From NCBI RefSeq assembly GCF_018409545.1, contig NZ_AP024563.1, positions 1,132,755 to 1,196,754 on the forward strand: a stretch of DNA of 64,000 nucleotides, read 5' to 3'. The notes below the pieces were generated by a model, which was not told the origin of the DNA, ran no database searches, and saw only the letters and a list, made by a program, of their open reading frames with translations. The DNA comes from Allochromatium tepidum. Its GTDB lineage: Bacteria > Pseudomonadota > Gammaproteobacteria > Chromatiales > Chromatiaceae. How positions within the stretch are numbered: the stretch's first letter is position 1; every line of letters starts with the position of its first letter. This document shows positions 1-8,908 of the stretch, piece by piece. A program made the position numbers and the translations under genes.

Positions 1-1462
1 GACGGATGCTCTCGACGTTGCGGTTCATCTCCTCGACCACGGCGCTCTGTTCCTCGGCGGCGGTGGCGATCTGATCGTTCATGTCGTTGATGCGCTCGAC
101 CGAGTGCGTGATCGAGTCGAGCGACTCGTCGGTCTCGTTGGCCGCCAGCACGCTCTGCTCGGCCTGCTCCTGGCCGCGCTGCATCATGGACACCGCACTG
201 CGCGCGCCCTGTTGCAGGCGCGCGATCATGTCCTGGATCTCCTGGGTGGACTCCTGGGTGCGTTGGGCCAGGGCGCGCACCTCGTCGGCGACCACGGCGA
301 AACCGCGTCCCTGTTCACCGGCGCGCGCGGCCTCGATGGCCGCATTCAGGGCCAGCAGGTTGGTCTGACCGGCGATGCCGCGGATGACGTCTAGGATCTT
401 ACCGATGTTCGCCGACTCGGTCTCGAGCTGGACGATGGTCCGGGCCGCCTCGCCCACGCCTTCGGCCAGTTCGCGGATACCGTCGACGCTGTGACGCACC
501 ACCATGCGACCCTCGCGTGCCTTGTGACTGGCTTGGTGCGCGGCATCGGCCGCCGCCGTGGTGTTGTTGGCGACCTCGGCGACCGTGGCCGACATCTCGT
601 TCATGGCCGTGGCGACCATGTCGGTCTCCTGATGCTGCTGCTCCATCAGGCCGTGGGTGGAATTGCTGGCCTGGGCCAGTTGTGCCGCCGCCTCGGCCAC
701 GCCGGTCGCCGATTCCTGGATATGACCCATCACGGTCGCCAGACGCGACTGGAGCATCTTGATCGCTTGCAGGATCTCGGCGGTCTCGTTGTTGCCCTTG
801 ACATGGATCGGTGAGCTGAGATCGCCGCCGGCGATCTTCTTGGCCAGGCGCACGGCCTCGTGGATGTTCCTGAAGATGGCGCGGGCACTGATCTGGGCCA
901 GGATCAACGCCAGCACCAGGGTACCGACGCCGATCCAGAGATTGCCCAGCCGGCCTGCGAGGATCGCACCCAGGCCCACCAGGGCGAAGGCGGCGTTCAG
1001 CCAGACGGTATGACTGAAATCCAGATCGATCCGGCGCGGCAGATCTTCCAAGTTGCGTTCGCGCACGCGCGCATAGAGACGCTCGGCGGCCTCGACCTGA
1101 GCGCGGGTCGGTTTGGTGCGTACCGACTGATAGCCGACCAGGGTCTCGCCTTCGTAGACCGGGGTGACATAGGCATCGACCCAGTAGTGATCGCCGTTCT
1201 TGCAGCGGTTCTTGACGATGCCGCGCCAGGGCTTGCCCTTCTTGACCGTGTCCCAGAGATCCTTGAAGGCCGCCGGCGGCATGTCGGGGTGACGGATGAC
1301 GTTGTGGTTGACTCCGATCAGTTCGTGCTCGGCGAAACCGCTGATCTCGATGAAGGGCTTGTTGCAGTAGGTGATGATGCCTTTGGTGTCGGTGGTGGAG
1401 ACGATGACCCAGGATTCCGGGTAGTCGTGTTCGCGTTGCGTGACCGGAAGATTGATCTTCAT
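1..1462 (-). CDS. Aer-like methyl-accepting chemotaxis protein with N-terminal PAS domain (3' end outside window)
   Basis: Energy-taxis or aerotaxis-type chemoreceptor that would signal to the CheA/CheW array from the inner membrane. The start [11 protein letters not shown] at 1462 begins a frame that stays open to base 1. A PAS domain (residues about 10-115) contains the Aer-like stretch [20 protein letters not shown], typical of FAD-binding redox PAS sensors. Two close hydrophobic segments (about 145-190) look like a membrane hairpin, as in Aer, without a large periplasmic domain. A HAMP-like linker follows, then a methyl-accepting coiled coil. The conserved hairpin tip ([19 protein letters not shown] and neighbours, about 356-391) is intact. 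Ligand and partners are not visible. Other long frames over this stretch are shadows of this gene. Confidence 0.9.
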   Translation of the reverse strand, partial: MKINLPVTQREHDYPESWVIVSTTDTKGIITYCNKPFIEISGFAEHELIGVNHNVIRHPDMPPAAFKDLWDTVKKGKPWRGIVKNRCKNGDHYWVDAYVTPVYEGETLVGYQSVRTKPTRAQVEAAERLYARVRERNLEDLPRRIDLDFSHTVWLNAAFALVGLGAILAGRLGNLWIGVGTLVLALILAQISARAIFRNIHEAVRLAKKIAGGDLSSPIHVKGNNETAEILQAIKMLQSRLATVMGHIQESATGVAEAAAQLAQASNSTHGLMEQQHQETDMVATAMNEMSATVAEVANNTTAAADAAHQASHKAREGRMVVRHSVDGIRELAEGVGEAARTIVQLETESANIGKILDVIRGIAGQTNLLALNAAIEAARAGEQGRGFAVVADEVRALAQRTQESTQEIQDMIARLQQGARSAVSMMQRGQEQAEQSVLAANETDESLDSITHSVERINDMNDQIATAAEEQSAVVEEMNRNVESIR

Positions 1463-1685
1463 GGATTCGAGGCGCCGCTGACCTTATGGCTGATGGAGGT
1501 TGAGGGTCATCCATGAGCGACAGGCGTCCATCGCGACCAAACCGCGAGTCTTGCTTCGGATCATAACGTCGAATCTTGTTGCGACGATGAGTCTGGTTTG
1601 GGCCGATGGCGCATGTTAGCGCAACAGCGCACGCGGCGTCAGTCGGATGTGGCTCATCTGATCTATCACAGTACGTGCGAAGCGT

Positions 1686-2577
1686 CTAGAGACAGAGGTG
1701 CGCCATCTCGCTCAGTTCCACACGCGCGCGCAGACGGCGCGACAGCATGAACGACCCCATGAACTTGCGATGCAGGAACAGCGTCTCGGGCGCGGGCGCG
1801 GTGCTGAAGACGCCGGAGTGGAAGAGCGCCCGCCCGCGATGGTAGACGCGCTCGAACAGATCCGATAGGCCGAAGTCGTAATGCCCCGGATGACGCAGCG
1901 GCTCGGCAGCCAGCGCCAGCAGATCCATCATCGCCTCGACATGCTCGTCGGGATCGTCGGCGCCGACATAACCGAGCGCGACCGAGGCCGCGCGCATCCC
2001 GGCGCGATCGCCGCCGATCGCTGAAGCGGCCAGCCGACGATACTGCTCGACCAGCTCGGGCGCGACCGGCTTGGTCGCCCCGAAGTCGAGCAGCACGATG
2101 CGCCTGCTCGCGGCGTCATAGAGATAGTTGCCGAAATTCGGGTCTGTCTGCACCAGACCGAACTCGAACAGCTCGCGCAACGTCAGGCGCATTGTCCCAG
2201 CCCGCGCCGTATTCGGTCTCCAGCACGCGCGACAACTGACTCAGCGGCATCGGCTCGGCACGCTCGCGCAGCGTGCTCATGATCTCGGCCGCCTCGGGCG
2301 TGAAGATGTCCGAGCCGTCCATCGACATGAGCCGACCCATCTTCATCACCGCCCCGCGCATCCGCGCCAGCCGATCGGTGAAGCGGCGGGTATGTTCGGG
2401 CGAGAGCTGGATGCGCGCCGGTTGACCGCCGGTGCGGGTGCGCGCCAGATCGATCAGGCCCTTGACGCCGATGCCGGCGGCCAGATCGCCGGTGGCGCGA
2501 CCGAGATGCCAGAGTCGGCTCAGACGCCGGCTGGGGACGGCGAGACCGCGTGATTCGGAGGCGGAAGGCTGTGACAT
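1686..2577 (-). pseudogene. ABC1/AarF-family atypical kinase, internally deleted and frameshifted
   Basis: Remnant of an ABC1 (AarF/UbiB/ADCK) kinase-like protein, a family linked to quinone biosynthesis and lipid metabolism. The N-terminal piece (start MSQPSASES at 2577) keeps the family motif MRGAVMKMGRLMSMDG and runs to LETEYGAGWDN. The C-terminal piece, in another frame, restarts at LTLRELFEFGLVQTDPNFGN and includes the metal-binding LDFGA motif. Between them, near 2195, roughly 130 residues are missing, including the A-rich loop (ASIGQVHRA in relatives), the ATP-binding lysine and the catalytic core. Deletion plus frameshift means no active kinase can be made. Two partial products are formally translatable, but I consider the gene dead. 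Confidence 0.8.
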
Positions 2578-2699
2578 GGAGCGAGGTTCCGTGAAAACGC
2601 GGGCCACGGGCGGGTAGCGGAATTGAACGAAGATCGCCGGCGAAGTCGAAGCCGCGAATCTGGCGCTCGAGCTTGTTGGCGACCTCGCCGAGTGCGGTG

Positions 2700-3092
2700 C
2701 GCAGCAGCGATCGCGACCTTGATACGTTCACTCAATTGGCGACGTTCGTGATCGAGCGCCTGGAGCAGGTGCTGGCGCTCGGTCAGGTCGCAGACGATGA
2801 CGAGGAATTGCGCGTCGGCGCCCAGGGGGCAGATGCGCGCCTCGAACTCGCGCGGCCCATCGGCCATGGGGAGGACGTATTGGAAGCTGACCAGCTCGGC
2901 GCTCTGGACGTCCGTCTCGAGGTACTTGTCGAACAGAGCGCCGACCTCGGCCGGCAGCACCTCGCCCGGATGCTTGCCGATGAAATGCTCGGGCGGGACA
3001 TAGAGCCTGTCGGTCGGCCCGCGAAACTCGAGGATGGTTCCGTCGGGCGCGAACAGAAAGAACAGGTCCGGAATGCTCAGTTGTGGATCCAC
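2700..3092 (-). pseudogene. PAS-domain signalling protein remnant
   Basis: A PAS-like domain starts with a possible GTG at 3092 (VDPQLSIPDLFFLFAPDG) and continues through FRGPTDRLYVPPEHFIGKHP to VIVCDLTERQHLLQALDHER. This is the normal end of a PAS domain leading into a histidine-kinase or GGDEF helix. After about residue 125 the frame dissolves into Arg-rich, non-protein-like sequence and no output domain follows. It begins 34 bp after the carbonic anhydrase stop on the same strand and was probably its downstream neighbour. The loss of the effector domain adjoins the damaged ABC1 gene, so one deletion may have affected both. Confidence 0.55.
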
Positions 3093-3126
3093 GGGCGGAC
3101 TCCGGCCACATCCGGGGAGTGAGCGT

Positions 3127-3762
3127 TCAAACGTCCGGAACCCCGTCGAAGAAGTCGACCACGCCGGTCTCGAGCGCATATTCGGCGCCGACCACCAGCA
3201 GCCCGTCGCTTTCGATCAGGGACTCGATGATGCGCGAGCCGTGGCGCAGTTGATTGGCCGAGGCGCGGACGTTGGCGCGCACGGCGGCGCCGCACAGGGC
3301 GTCGCGGTCATGGCGCAGATCGGTGTCGAGCAGGGGCTGCACCGAGGGTTTGACCCGGTCGACGATGGAGGCGATGTTGCGCGACTCGCTGCCTTCGCCT
3401 TCGAGCAGGGTCTCGATGGTGGCGGAGACGGCGCCGCAGTGCGAGTGACCCAGGACCACGACCAGACGGGTGTTGTAACGCGAGACGGCGAACTCGACGC
3501 TGCCGATCTGCGACGGCGCGACGACGTTGCCGGCGACGCGGATGACGAACAGGTCACCGAGTCCCTGATCGAAGAGGATTTCGGCGGGGGCGCGCGAGTC
3601 GGAGCAGCCGAGGATGATGGCGAAAGGTTTCTGGCCGGCGGTCAGCTCAGCGCGGCGCTGATAGGTCATCATCCGGTCGAGGCTGGTGAGGTTTTGTGAA
3701 AAGCGCAGATTGCCTTCGCGCAGGCGGTCGAGAGCTTTGAGGGCGGAAATCGTGTTGGGCAT
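3127..3762 (-). CDS. can: beta-class carbonic anhydrase
   Basis: Catalyses reversible hydration of CO2 to bicarbonate in the cytoplasm. The 211-residue product starts MPNTISALKALDRLREGN, the usual length for the class. The Zn ligands are visible: Cys53 in LGCSDSRAPAE with the Asp55/Arg57 dyad, and His106 and Cys109 in VVVLGHSHCGA. I chose the start at 3762 because it gives the typical N-terminus; a longer frame to 3927 overlaps an unrelated ATPase remnant. It is probably monocistronic or leads into the PAS remnant. It would supply bicarbonate for carboxylases, which suits an autotroph, but the class is widespread. Confidence 0.95.
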   Translation of the reverse strand: MPNTISALKALDRLREGNLRFSQNLTSLDRMMTYQRRAELTAGQKPFAIILGCSDSRAPAEILFDQGLGDLFVIRVAGNVVAPSQIGSVEFAVSRYNTRLVVVLGHSHCGAVSATIETLLEGEGSESRNIASIVDRVKPSVQPLLDTDLRHDRDALCGAAVRANVRASANQLRHGSRIIESLIESDGLLVVGAEYALETGVVDFFDGVPDV

Positions 3763-3849
3763 GGAGCGGATGTCTCTCGTTCGGCGGTGATGTTTGAGTG
3801 ATGCCTGGGCATCGATCATGCATTCTATACTCAAGATCGGTGGAGGGTT

Positions 3850-4119
3850 CGTTTCGGATCGTCGACGAGTGGGGCACGGCCCGCGTAAAGCCCTCCGGCG
3901 TCTTGTAGAGGTATTGCACTCCCGCACGCGCCACCGAATCGTCCGGATAGTTCAGGATCATCTGGCTATGGGTCGTCACCAGGATCTGTTGGTGCGCGTT
4001 GACCAGCACATCGAGCAGGAATTCGACCAGTTCCGGGTTGATGCCGTTTTCGATCTCATCGAACAGCAGAAACTGATGATCGGTCAGGGACCGCCCAACT
4101 TTCCCTAGCCTGGGCTTTG
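3850..4119 (-). pseudogene. C-terminal fragment of an AAA (OLD/RecF-like) ATPase cut by the adjacent IS
   Basis: On the minus strand a frame reads FLLFDEIENGINPELVEFLL and then LVNAHQQILVTTHSQMILNY. These are the Walker B region and the switch (H-loop) histidine of an AAA_15/AAA_21-type SMC-like ATPase. The reading ends raggedly past TPEGFTRAVPH near 3880. Upstream, at 4119, it meets the end of the IS3-family element, and no Walker A half appears beyond the IS pair at 6716. The fragment is about 80 residues and non-functional. Such ATPases often belong to defence or toxin modules, but nothing here shows which. Confidence 0.6.
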
Positions 4120-4160
4120 CTGTATCGGTCTACGGTTTTTTGGACACGTTTTTGGTAAAA

Positions 4161-5069
4161 TCAAGCCGCGAAGTTCACGGCCTTTTTCTGGATTTTCCGT
4201 ACCGCTGCCGGAGTTTTGTAGCCGTGGCGTCCAATGATCCATTCCTGGTTGTAGGTGTCCTTGAATTCCAAGAGGGCAAGGCGGAGTTCCTCCACCGTGT
4301 CGAACCGCCGAACCCAGAGCAGGTTCTCCTTCAGGGTTCGAACGAACCGCTCCGCGATCCCGTTGCCTTGGGGCTCTCTGACGACGGATGGCGAACTCTG
4401 GATACCCAGAAAGGAAATCTCCTCCTGAAACACGCTGGAAACGTACTGACTTCCGTTGTCATGCCGGAGAGTCAGGCCGTTAGCCACAGCAGGACCAAAG
4501 GCACCAAAGCTCTGGCGCACACCCTGGCGAATCGGTTCCAGGGCTTCGAAACGCGTCCCGCACTTGGCGGCGTGGATGCCGACACACTCCAAAGAACAGT
4601 GGTCCACCGCCAGAAAGATCGATGCATTGCCTTCCCGTGCAGTCATCGTCGTGGTCATGTCTGTGCCCCACATCACATCCACCTGCTCTGTCTTGATCGT
4701 CCCGTCATGCGCTTTGGGGCCGTGAGGCCTTCCAGGGCTGCGCACAGCAAGCAAGTTATTTTCCCGCATGAGCCGAAGCGTTCGCTGAGGGGAAGTCCTG
4801 ATCCCATTAAAGCGCAGCCTGGCCCACACTTTTCGGTAGCCTTCGCCAGTGAAGGGAGAGCGCTGGATGCAGGCGGCTATGTGGCCGAGCAATTCGTCGT
4901 CACTGAGGAATCCGACAGGCCCTCTGCGGCCAGGCGCACGCTCAGCCGAAGCCTTGCGTGCGTCATGCGTCGATCTGGGAATGCCCCAGACCTGGCAAAC
5001 TTTCGCCAGTCCATACTTCCGGCCTGTGGAGGGCGAGGAGGACGGGCTCATTTCCTCGACCTCCGCCAC
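4161..5069 (-). CDS. IS3-family transposase OrfB (left copy)
   Basis: A 302-residue DDE integrase-type subunit identical to the product at 5766-6674. It shows an N-terminal HTH-like part (KYGLAKVCQVWGIPRSTHDA), an HTH_21-type segment (GEGYRKVWARLRFNGIRTS), and an rve catalytic core with Asp in VDVMWGTDMTTT, Asp in LRHDNGSQYVSSVF and Glu in GNGIAERFVRTLKENL. It needs OrfA for activity. Its own orfA is truncated, but the intact copy next door could supply OrfA in trans. The start is a GTG that overlaps orfA. Confidence 0.85.
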   Translation of the reverse strand: MAEVEEMSPSSSPSTGRKYGLAKVCQVWGIPRSTHDARKASAERAPGRRGPVGFLSDDELLGHIAACIQRSPFTGEGYRKVWARLRFNGIRTSPQRTLRLMRENNLLAVRSPGRPHGPKAHDGTIKTEQVDVMWGTDMTTTMTAREGNASIFLAVDHCSLECVGIHAAKCGTRFEALEPIRQGVRQSFGAFGPAVANGLTLRHDNGSQYVSSVFQEEISFLGIQSSPSVVREPQGNGIAERFVRTLKENLLWVRRFDTVEELRLALLEFKDTYNQEWIIGRHGYKTPAAVRKIQKKAVNFAA

Positions 5070-5332
5070 CCCAAAGGGTCCTTTGCCTCCAGGAGCCGAA
5101 TCTTCTCGCGGAGCAGCTCGATCTCCATGGCCTGCTCGCCAATCTTCTCATTGAGGCGCCTATATTCGGCCTCCTCGGCCGAAGAGCGTTTCTTGAGACC
5201 AGCGGCACCACTGGCCGGAAAGGCATCTTTCCATTGTGAGCGCTTGGCCGCCGTAACGCCAAGTTCCCGACTGAGCGTCTCCATGTCCTCGCCACGCAGA
5301 AGCCGAAGGACGGCCTCCGTCTTGTGCTGTAC
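5048..5332 (-). pseudogene. IS3-family OrfA, N-terminally truncated (left copy)
   Basis: The C-terminal part of OrfA (METLSRELGVTAAKRSQWKD onward through a leucine-zipper-like LLREKIRLLE) is identical to the full OrfA at 5398-5787. The copy stops at 5332, before the start codon and first third of the gene. An internal ATG at 5284 would give 78 residues that retain part of the HTH and the zipper. Confidence 0.75.
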
Positions 5333-5397
5333 TCCTCTGGTATAGGGTTTTCTTGGACACCGAATTGGGAGTAGAGAGGCTCCCCACGAGGTGATTT

Positions 5398-5787
5398 ATG
5401 AGCAAACAAAACGACAAAGGCTTGTCGGCCGCCTCCCCGGTGGAGGGAGGCCGTAGGCCGACTGGAACCGGGGAGACGAGGGCGGTTCCCAAGCGATTCT
5501 GGGTACAGCACAAGACGGAGGCCGTCCTTCGGCTTCTGCGTGGCGAGGACATGGAGACGCTCAGTCGGGAACTTGGCGTTACGGCGGCCAAGCGCTCACA
5601 ATGGAAAGATGCCTTTCCGGCCAGTGGTGCCGCTGGTCTCAAGAAACGCTCTTCGGCCGAGGAGGCCGAATATAGGCGCCTCAATGAGAAGATTGGCGAG
5701 CAGGCCATGGAGATCGAGCTGCTCCGCGAGAAGATTCGGCTCCTGGAGGCAAAGGACCCTTTGGGGTGGCGGAGGTCGAGGAAATGA
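5398..5787 (+). CDS. IS3-family transposase OrfA (right copy)
   Basis: A 129-residue DNA-binding subunit. An HTH region (VLRLLRGEDMETLSRELGVT) recognises the terminal repeats, and a C-terminal heptad segment (IGEQAMEIELLREKIRLLE) would mediate OrfA/OrfAB dimerisation. The start at 5398 follows a short leader after the left terminal repeat. OrfB starts 22 bp before this stop in the -1 frame, the usual IS3 arrangement that permits a frameshifted OrfAB fusion. I did not recognise a clear slippery heptamer in the overlap. An ATG also overlaps the orfA stop (aaATGA), allowing reinitiation. Confidence 0.88.
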   Translation: MSKQNDKGLSAASPVEGGRRPTGTGETRAVPKRFWVQHKTEAVLRLLRGEDMETLSRELGVTAAKRSQWKDAFPASGAAGLKKRSSAEEAEYRRLNEKIGEQAMEIELLREKIRLLEAKDPLGWRRSRK

Positions 5788-6674
5788 GCCCGTCCTCCTC
5801 GCCCTCCACAGGCCGGAAGTATGGACTGGCGAAAGTTTGCCAGGTCTGGGGCATTCCCAGATCGACGCATGACGCACGCAAGGCTTCGGCTGAGCGTGCG
5901 CCTGGCCGCAGAGGGCCTGTCGGATTCCTCAGTGACGACGAATTGCTCGGCCACATAGCCGCCTGCATCCAGCGCTCTCCCTTCACTGGCGAAGGCTACC
6001 GAAAAGTGTGGGCCAGGCTGCGCTTTAATGGGATCAGGACTTCCCCTCAGCGAACGCTTCGGCTCATGCGGGAAAATAACTTGCTTGCTGTGCGCAGCCC
6101 TGGAAGGCCTCACGGCCCCAAAGCGCATGACGGGACGATCAAGACAGAGCAGGTGGATGTGATGTGGGGCACAGACATGACCACGACGATGACTGCACGG
6201 GAAGGCAATGCATCGATCTTTCTGGCGGTGGACCACTGTTCTTTGGAGTGTGTCGGCATCCACGCCGCCAAGTGCGGGACGCGTTTCGAAGCCCTGGAAC
6301 CGATTCGCCAGGGTGTGCGCCAGAGCTTTGGTGCCTTTGGTCCTGCTGTGGCTAACGGCCTGACTCTCCGGCATGACAACGGAAGTCAGTACGTTTCCAG
6401 CGTGTTTCAGGAGGAGATTTCCTTTCTGGGTATCCAGAGTTCGCCATCCGTCGTCAGAGAGCCCCAAGGCAACGGGATCGCGGAGCGGTTCGTTCGAACC
6501 CTGAAGGAGAACCTGCTCTGGGTTCGGCGGTTCGACACGGTGGAGGAACTCCGCCTTGCCCTCTTGGAATTCAAGGACACCTACAACCAGGAATGGATCA
6601 TTGGACGCCACGGCTACAAAACTCCGGCAGCGGTACGGAAAATCCAGAAAAAGGCCGTGAACTTCGCGGCTTGA
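5766..6674 (+). CDS. IS3-family transposase OrfB (right copy)
   Basis: A 302-residue rve-type DDE transposase subunit with HTH_21-like N-terminus and the three acidic residues in GTDMTTT, RHDNGSQY and NGIAERFVRTLKE. The formal start at 5766 is GTG within orfA. Since IS3 elements normally express this part as an OrfAB fusion, the start may not be used. Both orfs are intact, so the copy looks mobile. Confidence 0.88.
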   Translation: MAEVEEMSPSSSPSTGRKYGLAKVCQVWGIPRSTHDARKASAERAPGRRGPVGFLSDDELLGHIAACIQRSPFTGEGYRKVWARLRFNGIRTSPQRTLRLMRENNLLAVRSPGRPHGPKAHDGTIKTEQVDVMWGTDMTTTMTAREGNASIFLAVDHCSLECVGIHAAKCGTRFEALEPIRQGVRQSFGAFGPAVANGLTLRHDNGSQYVSSVFQEEISFLGIQSSPSVVREPQGNGIAERFVRTLKENLLWVRRFDTVEELRLALLEFKDTYNQEWIIGRHGYKTPAAVRKIQKKAVNFAA

Positions 6675-6715
6675 TTTTACCAAAAACGTGTCCAAAAAAC
6701 CGTAGACCGATACAG

Positions 6716-7091
6716 GCGGTGGGTGATGGTTGGTCGCTGGATCAGGGGATGAGGCCTACTGTAACGGATCTCGTCAGACAACGCCGCCATGACTTATTGA
6801 GAAGTTACTCAGCGATAAGCAAAGCAGCCGGATTTTTCCATGGATTACCATAAGACTGACCGCTCCAATTTACGCCAAAGCACAACATCTAGTGCTTTCA
6901 TGCAGTCAGATGTCTGCATCTAGGGGCTGAGTAGTTACAAATATAAATTACTGCGCAAAAATGCGCAACTCATATTGAAGCTGTTCGAGCCCTTTGCCGG
7001 TCGCGAAGCCGGATGTTTCGTGGCCGGCGACTCGCCTCGGCGCGCCATCGGCTATAGTGTCGAACATTCAAAGCGCGTGGAGGCTTCCGGT
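6716..7091. other. Non-coding stretch between the IS pair and the AAA-ATPase-like gene
   Basis: This 376-bp stretch is more AT-rich than its surroundings (for example gttacaaatataaattactg near 6933). I see no protein-like frame and no recognisable RNA. The end nearest the next gene (aaagcgcgtggaggcttcc) carries its ribosome binding site. The remainder may be disrupted DNA from the IS event. Confidence 0.5.
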
Positions 7092-8870
7092 ATGCGATTT
7101 CCCTATGGTCTGAGCGATTTCGGCACCCTGATCGAGGGCGGGTATTGGTATCAGGATCGCACCGATCGCCTCGCCGACCTGGAGTCCACCGGGCGGCAGT
7201 TGATCTTCCTGCGCCCGCGCCGCTTCGGCAAAAGCCTGCTGTTGTCGATGCTGGAGCACTATTACGATCTCAACCGTGCTGCTCGGTTCGAGGCGCTGTT
7301 CGGGGCGCTGGCCGTCGGGCGGAATCCCACGCCGCTGCACAATCAGTATTTCGTACTCAAATGGGATTTCTCGCTGATCCCGGCCTATGGCGAGATCGCC
7401 GACATCGAAGCGGCCGTGCATCAGCACATCAATGATCGTCTCCGCGACTTCGAACGGCGCTATCGCGACCGGCTGCCGGAGCCGATCGCCATTCATCCCG
7501 ACAATGCGCTCTCCTCTTGGGAATCGGCGTTGAGCCTCCTCTCCCAGACCCCGCACCGGCTCTATCTGCTGATCGACGAGTACGACAACTTCGCCAATGA
7601 AGTACTGATGGCGGATCGTCCCGGCAGTCAGGATCGCTACCAGACCCTGTTGCAAGGTGAGGGGCTGTTCAAGAGCGTGTTCAAGGCGGTCAAGGCCGCT
7701 TCTGGTGGGCTGGGGCTGGATCGCGTCTTCATCACCGGTGTCTCGCCGATCGTCCTCAGCGGCATGACGAGCGGCTACAACGTCGGCGAAGACATCTATC
7801 TGTTGCCCCAGTTCAATGATCTGTGCGGCTTCACTGAGTCCGAGGTCTCGGCCGTGCTGCGGCAACTGGCAGGGGAGGGCGGTGACTGGTCGGTCGATGA
7901 TGCGCTGACGACCATGCGCACCTTCTACAACGGCTATCGCTTCAGCGAGGAGGCCGCGGAGAGCCTCTACAACCCGACCCTGAGCCTGTATTTCCTTGAT
8001 GCCCTGCGCCGCCAGGGCCAGTATCCGCGCCGGATGCTGGACGAGAATCTGGCGATGGACCGCAACAAGCTGGTCTATATCGCGCAGTTGCCAGGTGGCG
8101 AAGAGTTGTTGGTCGAGGCGTTGAGCGGCGAGGATCGAGTGCTGGTGCCGGAACTGGTGCAGCGCTTCGGGGTAGCCGATGTGCTGGCGGCGGTGAAGGA
8201 TCAGCCGTTCATGGCTTCGCTGCTCTATTTCTTCGGCATTCTGACGCTGGCGGGTCTGACGCCCTTCGATGAATGCCGTCTGCGTATCCCGAATCTGGTG
8301 GCGCGCGGACTCTATGTCGAGCGGCTGCGCGAGCGCTGGCTGCCGCTGACCGATGGTGCACGCGAGCGACCGGAGGCCGTGCGTGCGCTCGGTCAGCATG
8401 GCGACCTGACCCCGCTGGCTGAACTGATCGAGCAGCGTTATTTCCGGGTGCTCTCCAATCGCGACTATCGCTGGACCAATGAGCTGTTGGTCAAGTTCGC
8501 CTTTCTGACGCTGCTGTTCGACGATCGGCTCTACATGGCCGTCTCCGAGCTGGAGACCGAGCGCGGGTATGTCGATCTGGCGCTAATCGTGCGCCCGGAC
8601 AAGCGCCGCTTCCAGGTGCTGGATCTGCTGCTTGAGTTCAAGTATCTGAGCCTGAAGGAGCTGGGTCTGACCGGCGAGCAGGTACGCGAACGGTCGCGTG
8701 AGGCGCTTGCTGAACTGGCGCCCGTGGTCAAGAAGCTTGACGAGGCCGAAGCCCAGGCGCGTGTCTATGGGGCCACCTTGAAGGCACGGTATGGATTTCG
8801 GGAGCTGCACGCCTTTGCCGTGGTCGCCTTGGGCGTCGAGCGGCTGGTGTGGCGTGCCTCGACACTTTGA
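7092..8870 (+). CDS. AAA-ATPase-like / PD-(D/E)XK nuclease-superfamily protein (PF09820/PF08011 type)
   Basis: Large soluble protein of the AAA-ATPase_like family with a C-terminal PDDEXK_9 domain, abundant in purple sulfur bacteria, Bacteroidetes and other phyla; its role is unknown. The start at 7092 (MRFPYGLSDFGTLIEGGYWY) is preceded by gtggagg and matches the family N-terminus; a longer frame to 6975 is less likely. A P-loop variant LIFLRPRRFGKSLLLSML, a Walker B LYLLIDEYDNF and the family motif FYNGYRF are visible. The C-terminal GYVDLALIVRPDKRRFQVL and LLEFKYLSL fit the D...ExK pattern of the nuclease fold. The protein is about 592 residues and full length. It stands alone, downstream of the IS pair. 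Confidence 0.85.
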   Translation: MRFPYGLSDFGTLIEGGYWYQDRTDRLADLESTGRQLIFLRPRRFGKSLLLSMLEHYYDLNRAARFEALFGALAVGRNPTPLHNQYFVLKWDFSLIPAYGEIADIEAAVHQHINDRLRDFERRYRDRLPEPIAIHPDNALSSWESALSLLSQTPHRLYLLIDEYDNFANEVLMADRPGSQDRYQTLLQGEGLFKSVFKAVKAASGGLGLDRVFITGVSPIVLSGMTSGYNVGEDIYLLPQFNDLCGFTESEVSAVLRQLAGEGGDWSVDDALTTMRTFYNGYRFSEEAAESLYNPTLSLYFLDALRRQGQYPRRMLDENLAMDRNKLVYIAQLPGGEELLVEALSGEDRVLVPELVQRFGVADVLAAVKDQPFMASLLYFFGILTLAGLTPFDECRLRIPNLVARGLYVERLRERWLPLTDGARERPEAVRALGQHGDLTPLAELIEQRYFRVLSNRDYRWTNELLVKFAFLTLLFDDRLYMAVSELETERGYVDLALIVRPDKRRFQVLDLLLEFKYLSLKELGLTGEQVRERSREALAELAPVVKKLDEAEAQARVYGATLKARYGFRELHAFAVVALGVERLVWRASTL

Positions 8871-8908
8871 ATCCACCGTAGAACAAGTGTTAGCGAGTAC
8901 GCCTCCCA

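Larger units (their letters stand above)
4120..5332 (-). mobile_element. IS3-family insertion sequence, 5'-truncated left copy
   Basis: This stretch is the reverse complement of 5503-6715; translated products of the two copies are identical. The outer end (tgtatcggtctacgg) is retained, while the inner side stops inside orfA at 5332, so the left terminal repeat and the first part of orfA are missing. It lies against a truncated AAA ATPase at 4119. Identity of the copies implies a recent event. Confidence 0.85.
4120..6715. repeat. 1,213-bp inverted repeat made by two IS3-family copies
   Basis: The arms are 4120-5332 and 5503-6715, separated by a 170-bp centre (5333-5502) that carries the left end and orfA start of the right copy. 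The arm ends are exactly complementary by position (4120+6715 = 5332+5503). Products encoded in the arms are identical, so the arms are at most very slightly diverged. Confidence 0.85.
5333..6715 (+). mobile_element. IS3-family insertion sequence, complete right copy
   Basis: About 1.37 kb with orfA and orfB. Imperfect terminal inverted repeats are visible: left ggtatagggttttcttggac (near 5339) and right, read on the minus strand, ggtctacggttttttggaca (near 6706). The outermost few bases are uncertain. The right flank at 6716 is not continuous with the ATPase cut at 4119, so I see no simple target duplication. Part of this element (5503-6715) is one arm of the large inverted repeat. Confidence 0.8.

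Noticed and set aside
399-1514. 371-residue minus-strand frame beginning [16 protein letters not shown]
   Set aside because: Out of frame with the chemoreceptor that fully explains this stretch; composition is Arg/His/Gly/Gln-rich as expected of a GC-shadow.
5160-6695. 511-residue frame running antisense through the right IS copy (and the equivalent 401-residue frame at 4140-5345)
   Set aside because: Both are the reverse of orfB/orfA in each IS copy; the IS3 transposase frames explain the DNA.
7068-8399. 443-residue minus-strand frame within the AAA-ATPase-like gene
   Set aside because: Antisense shadow; the plus-strand protein has recognisable domains over the same region.
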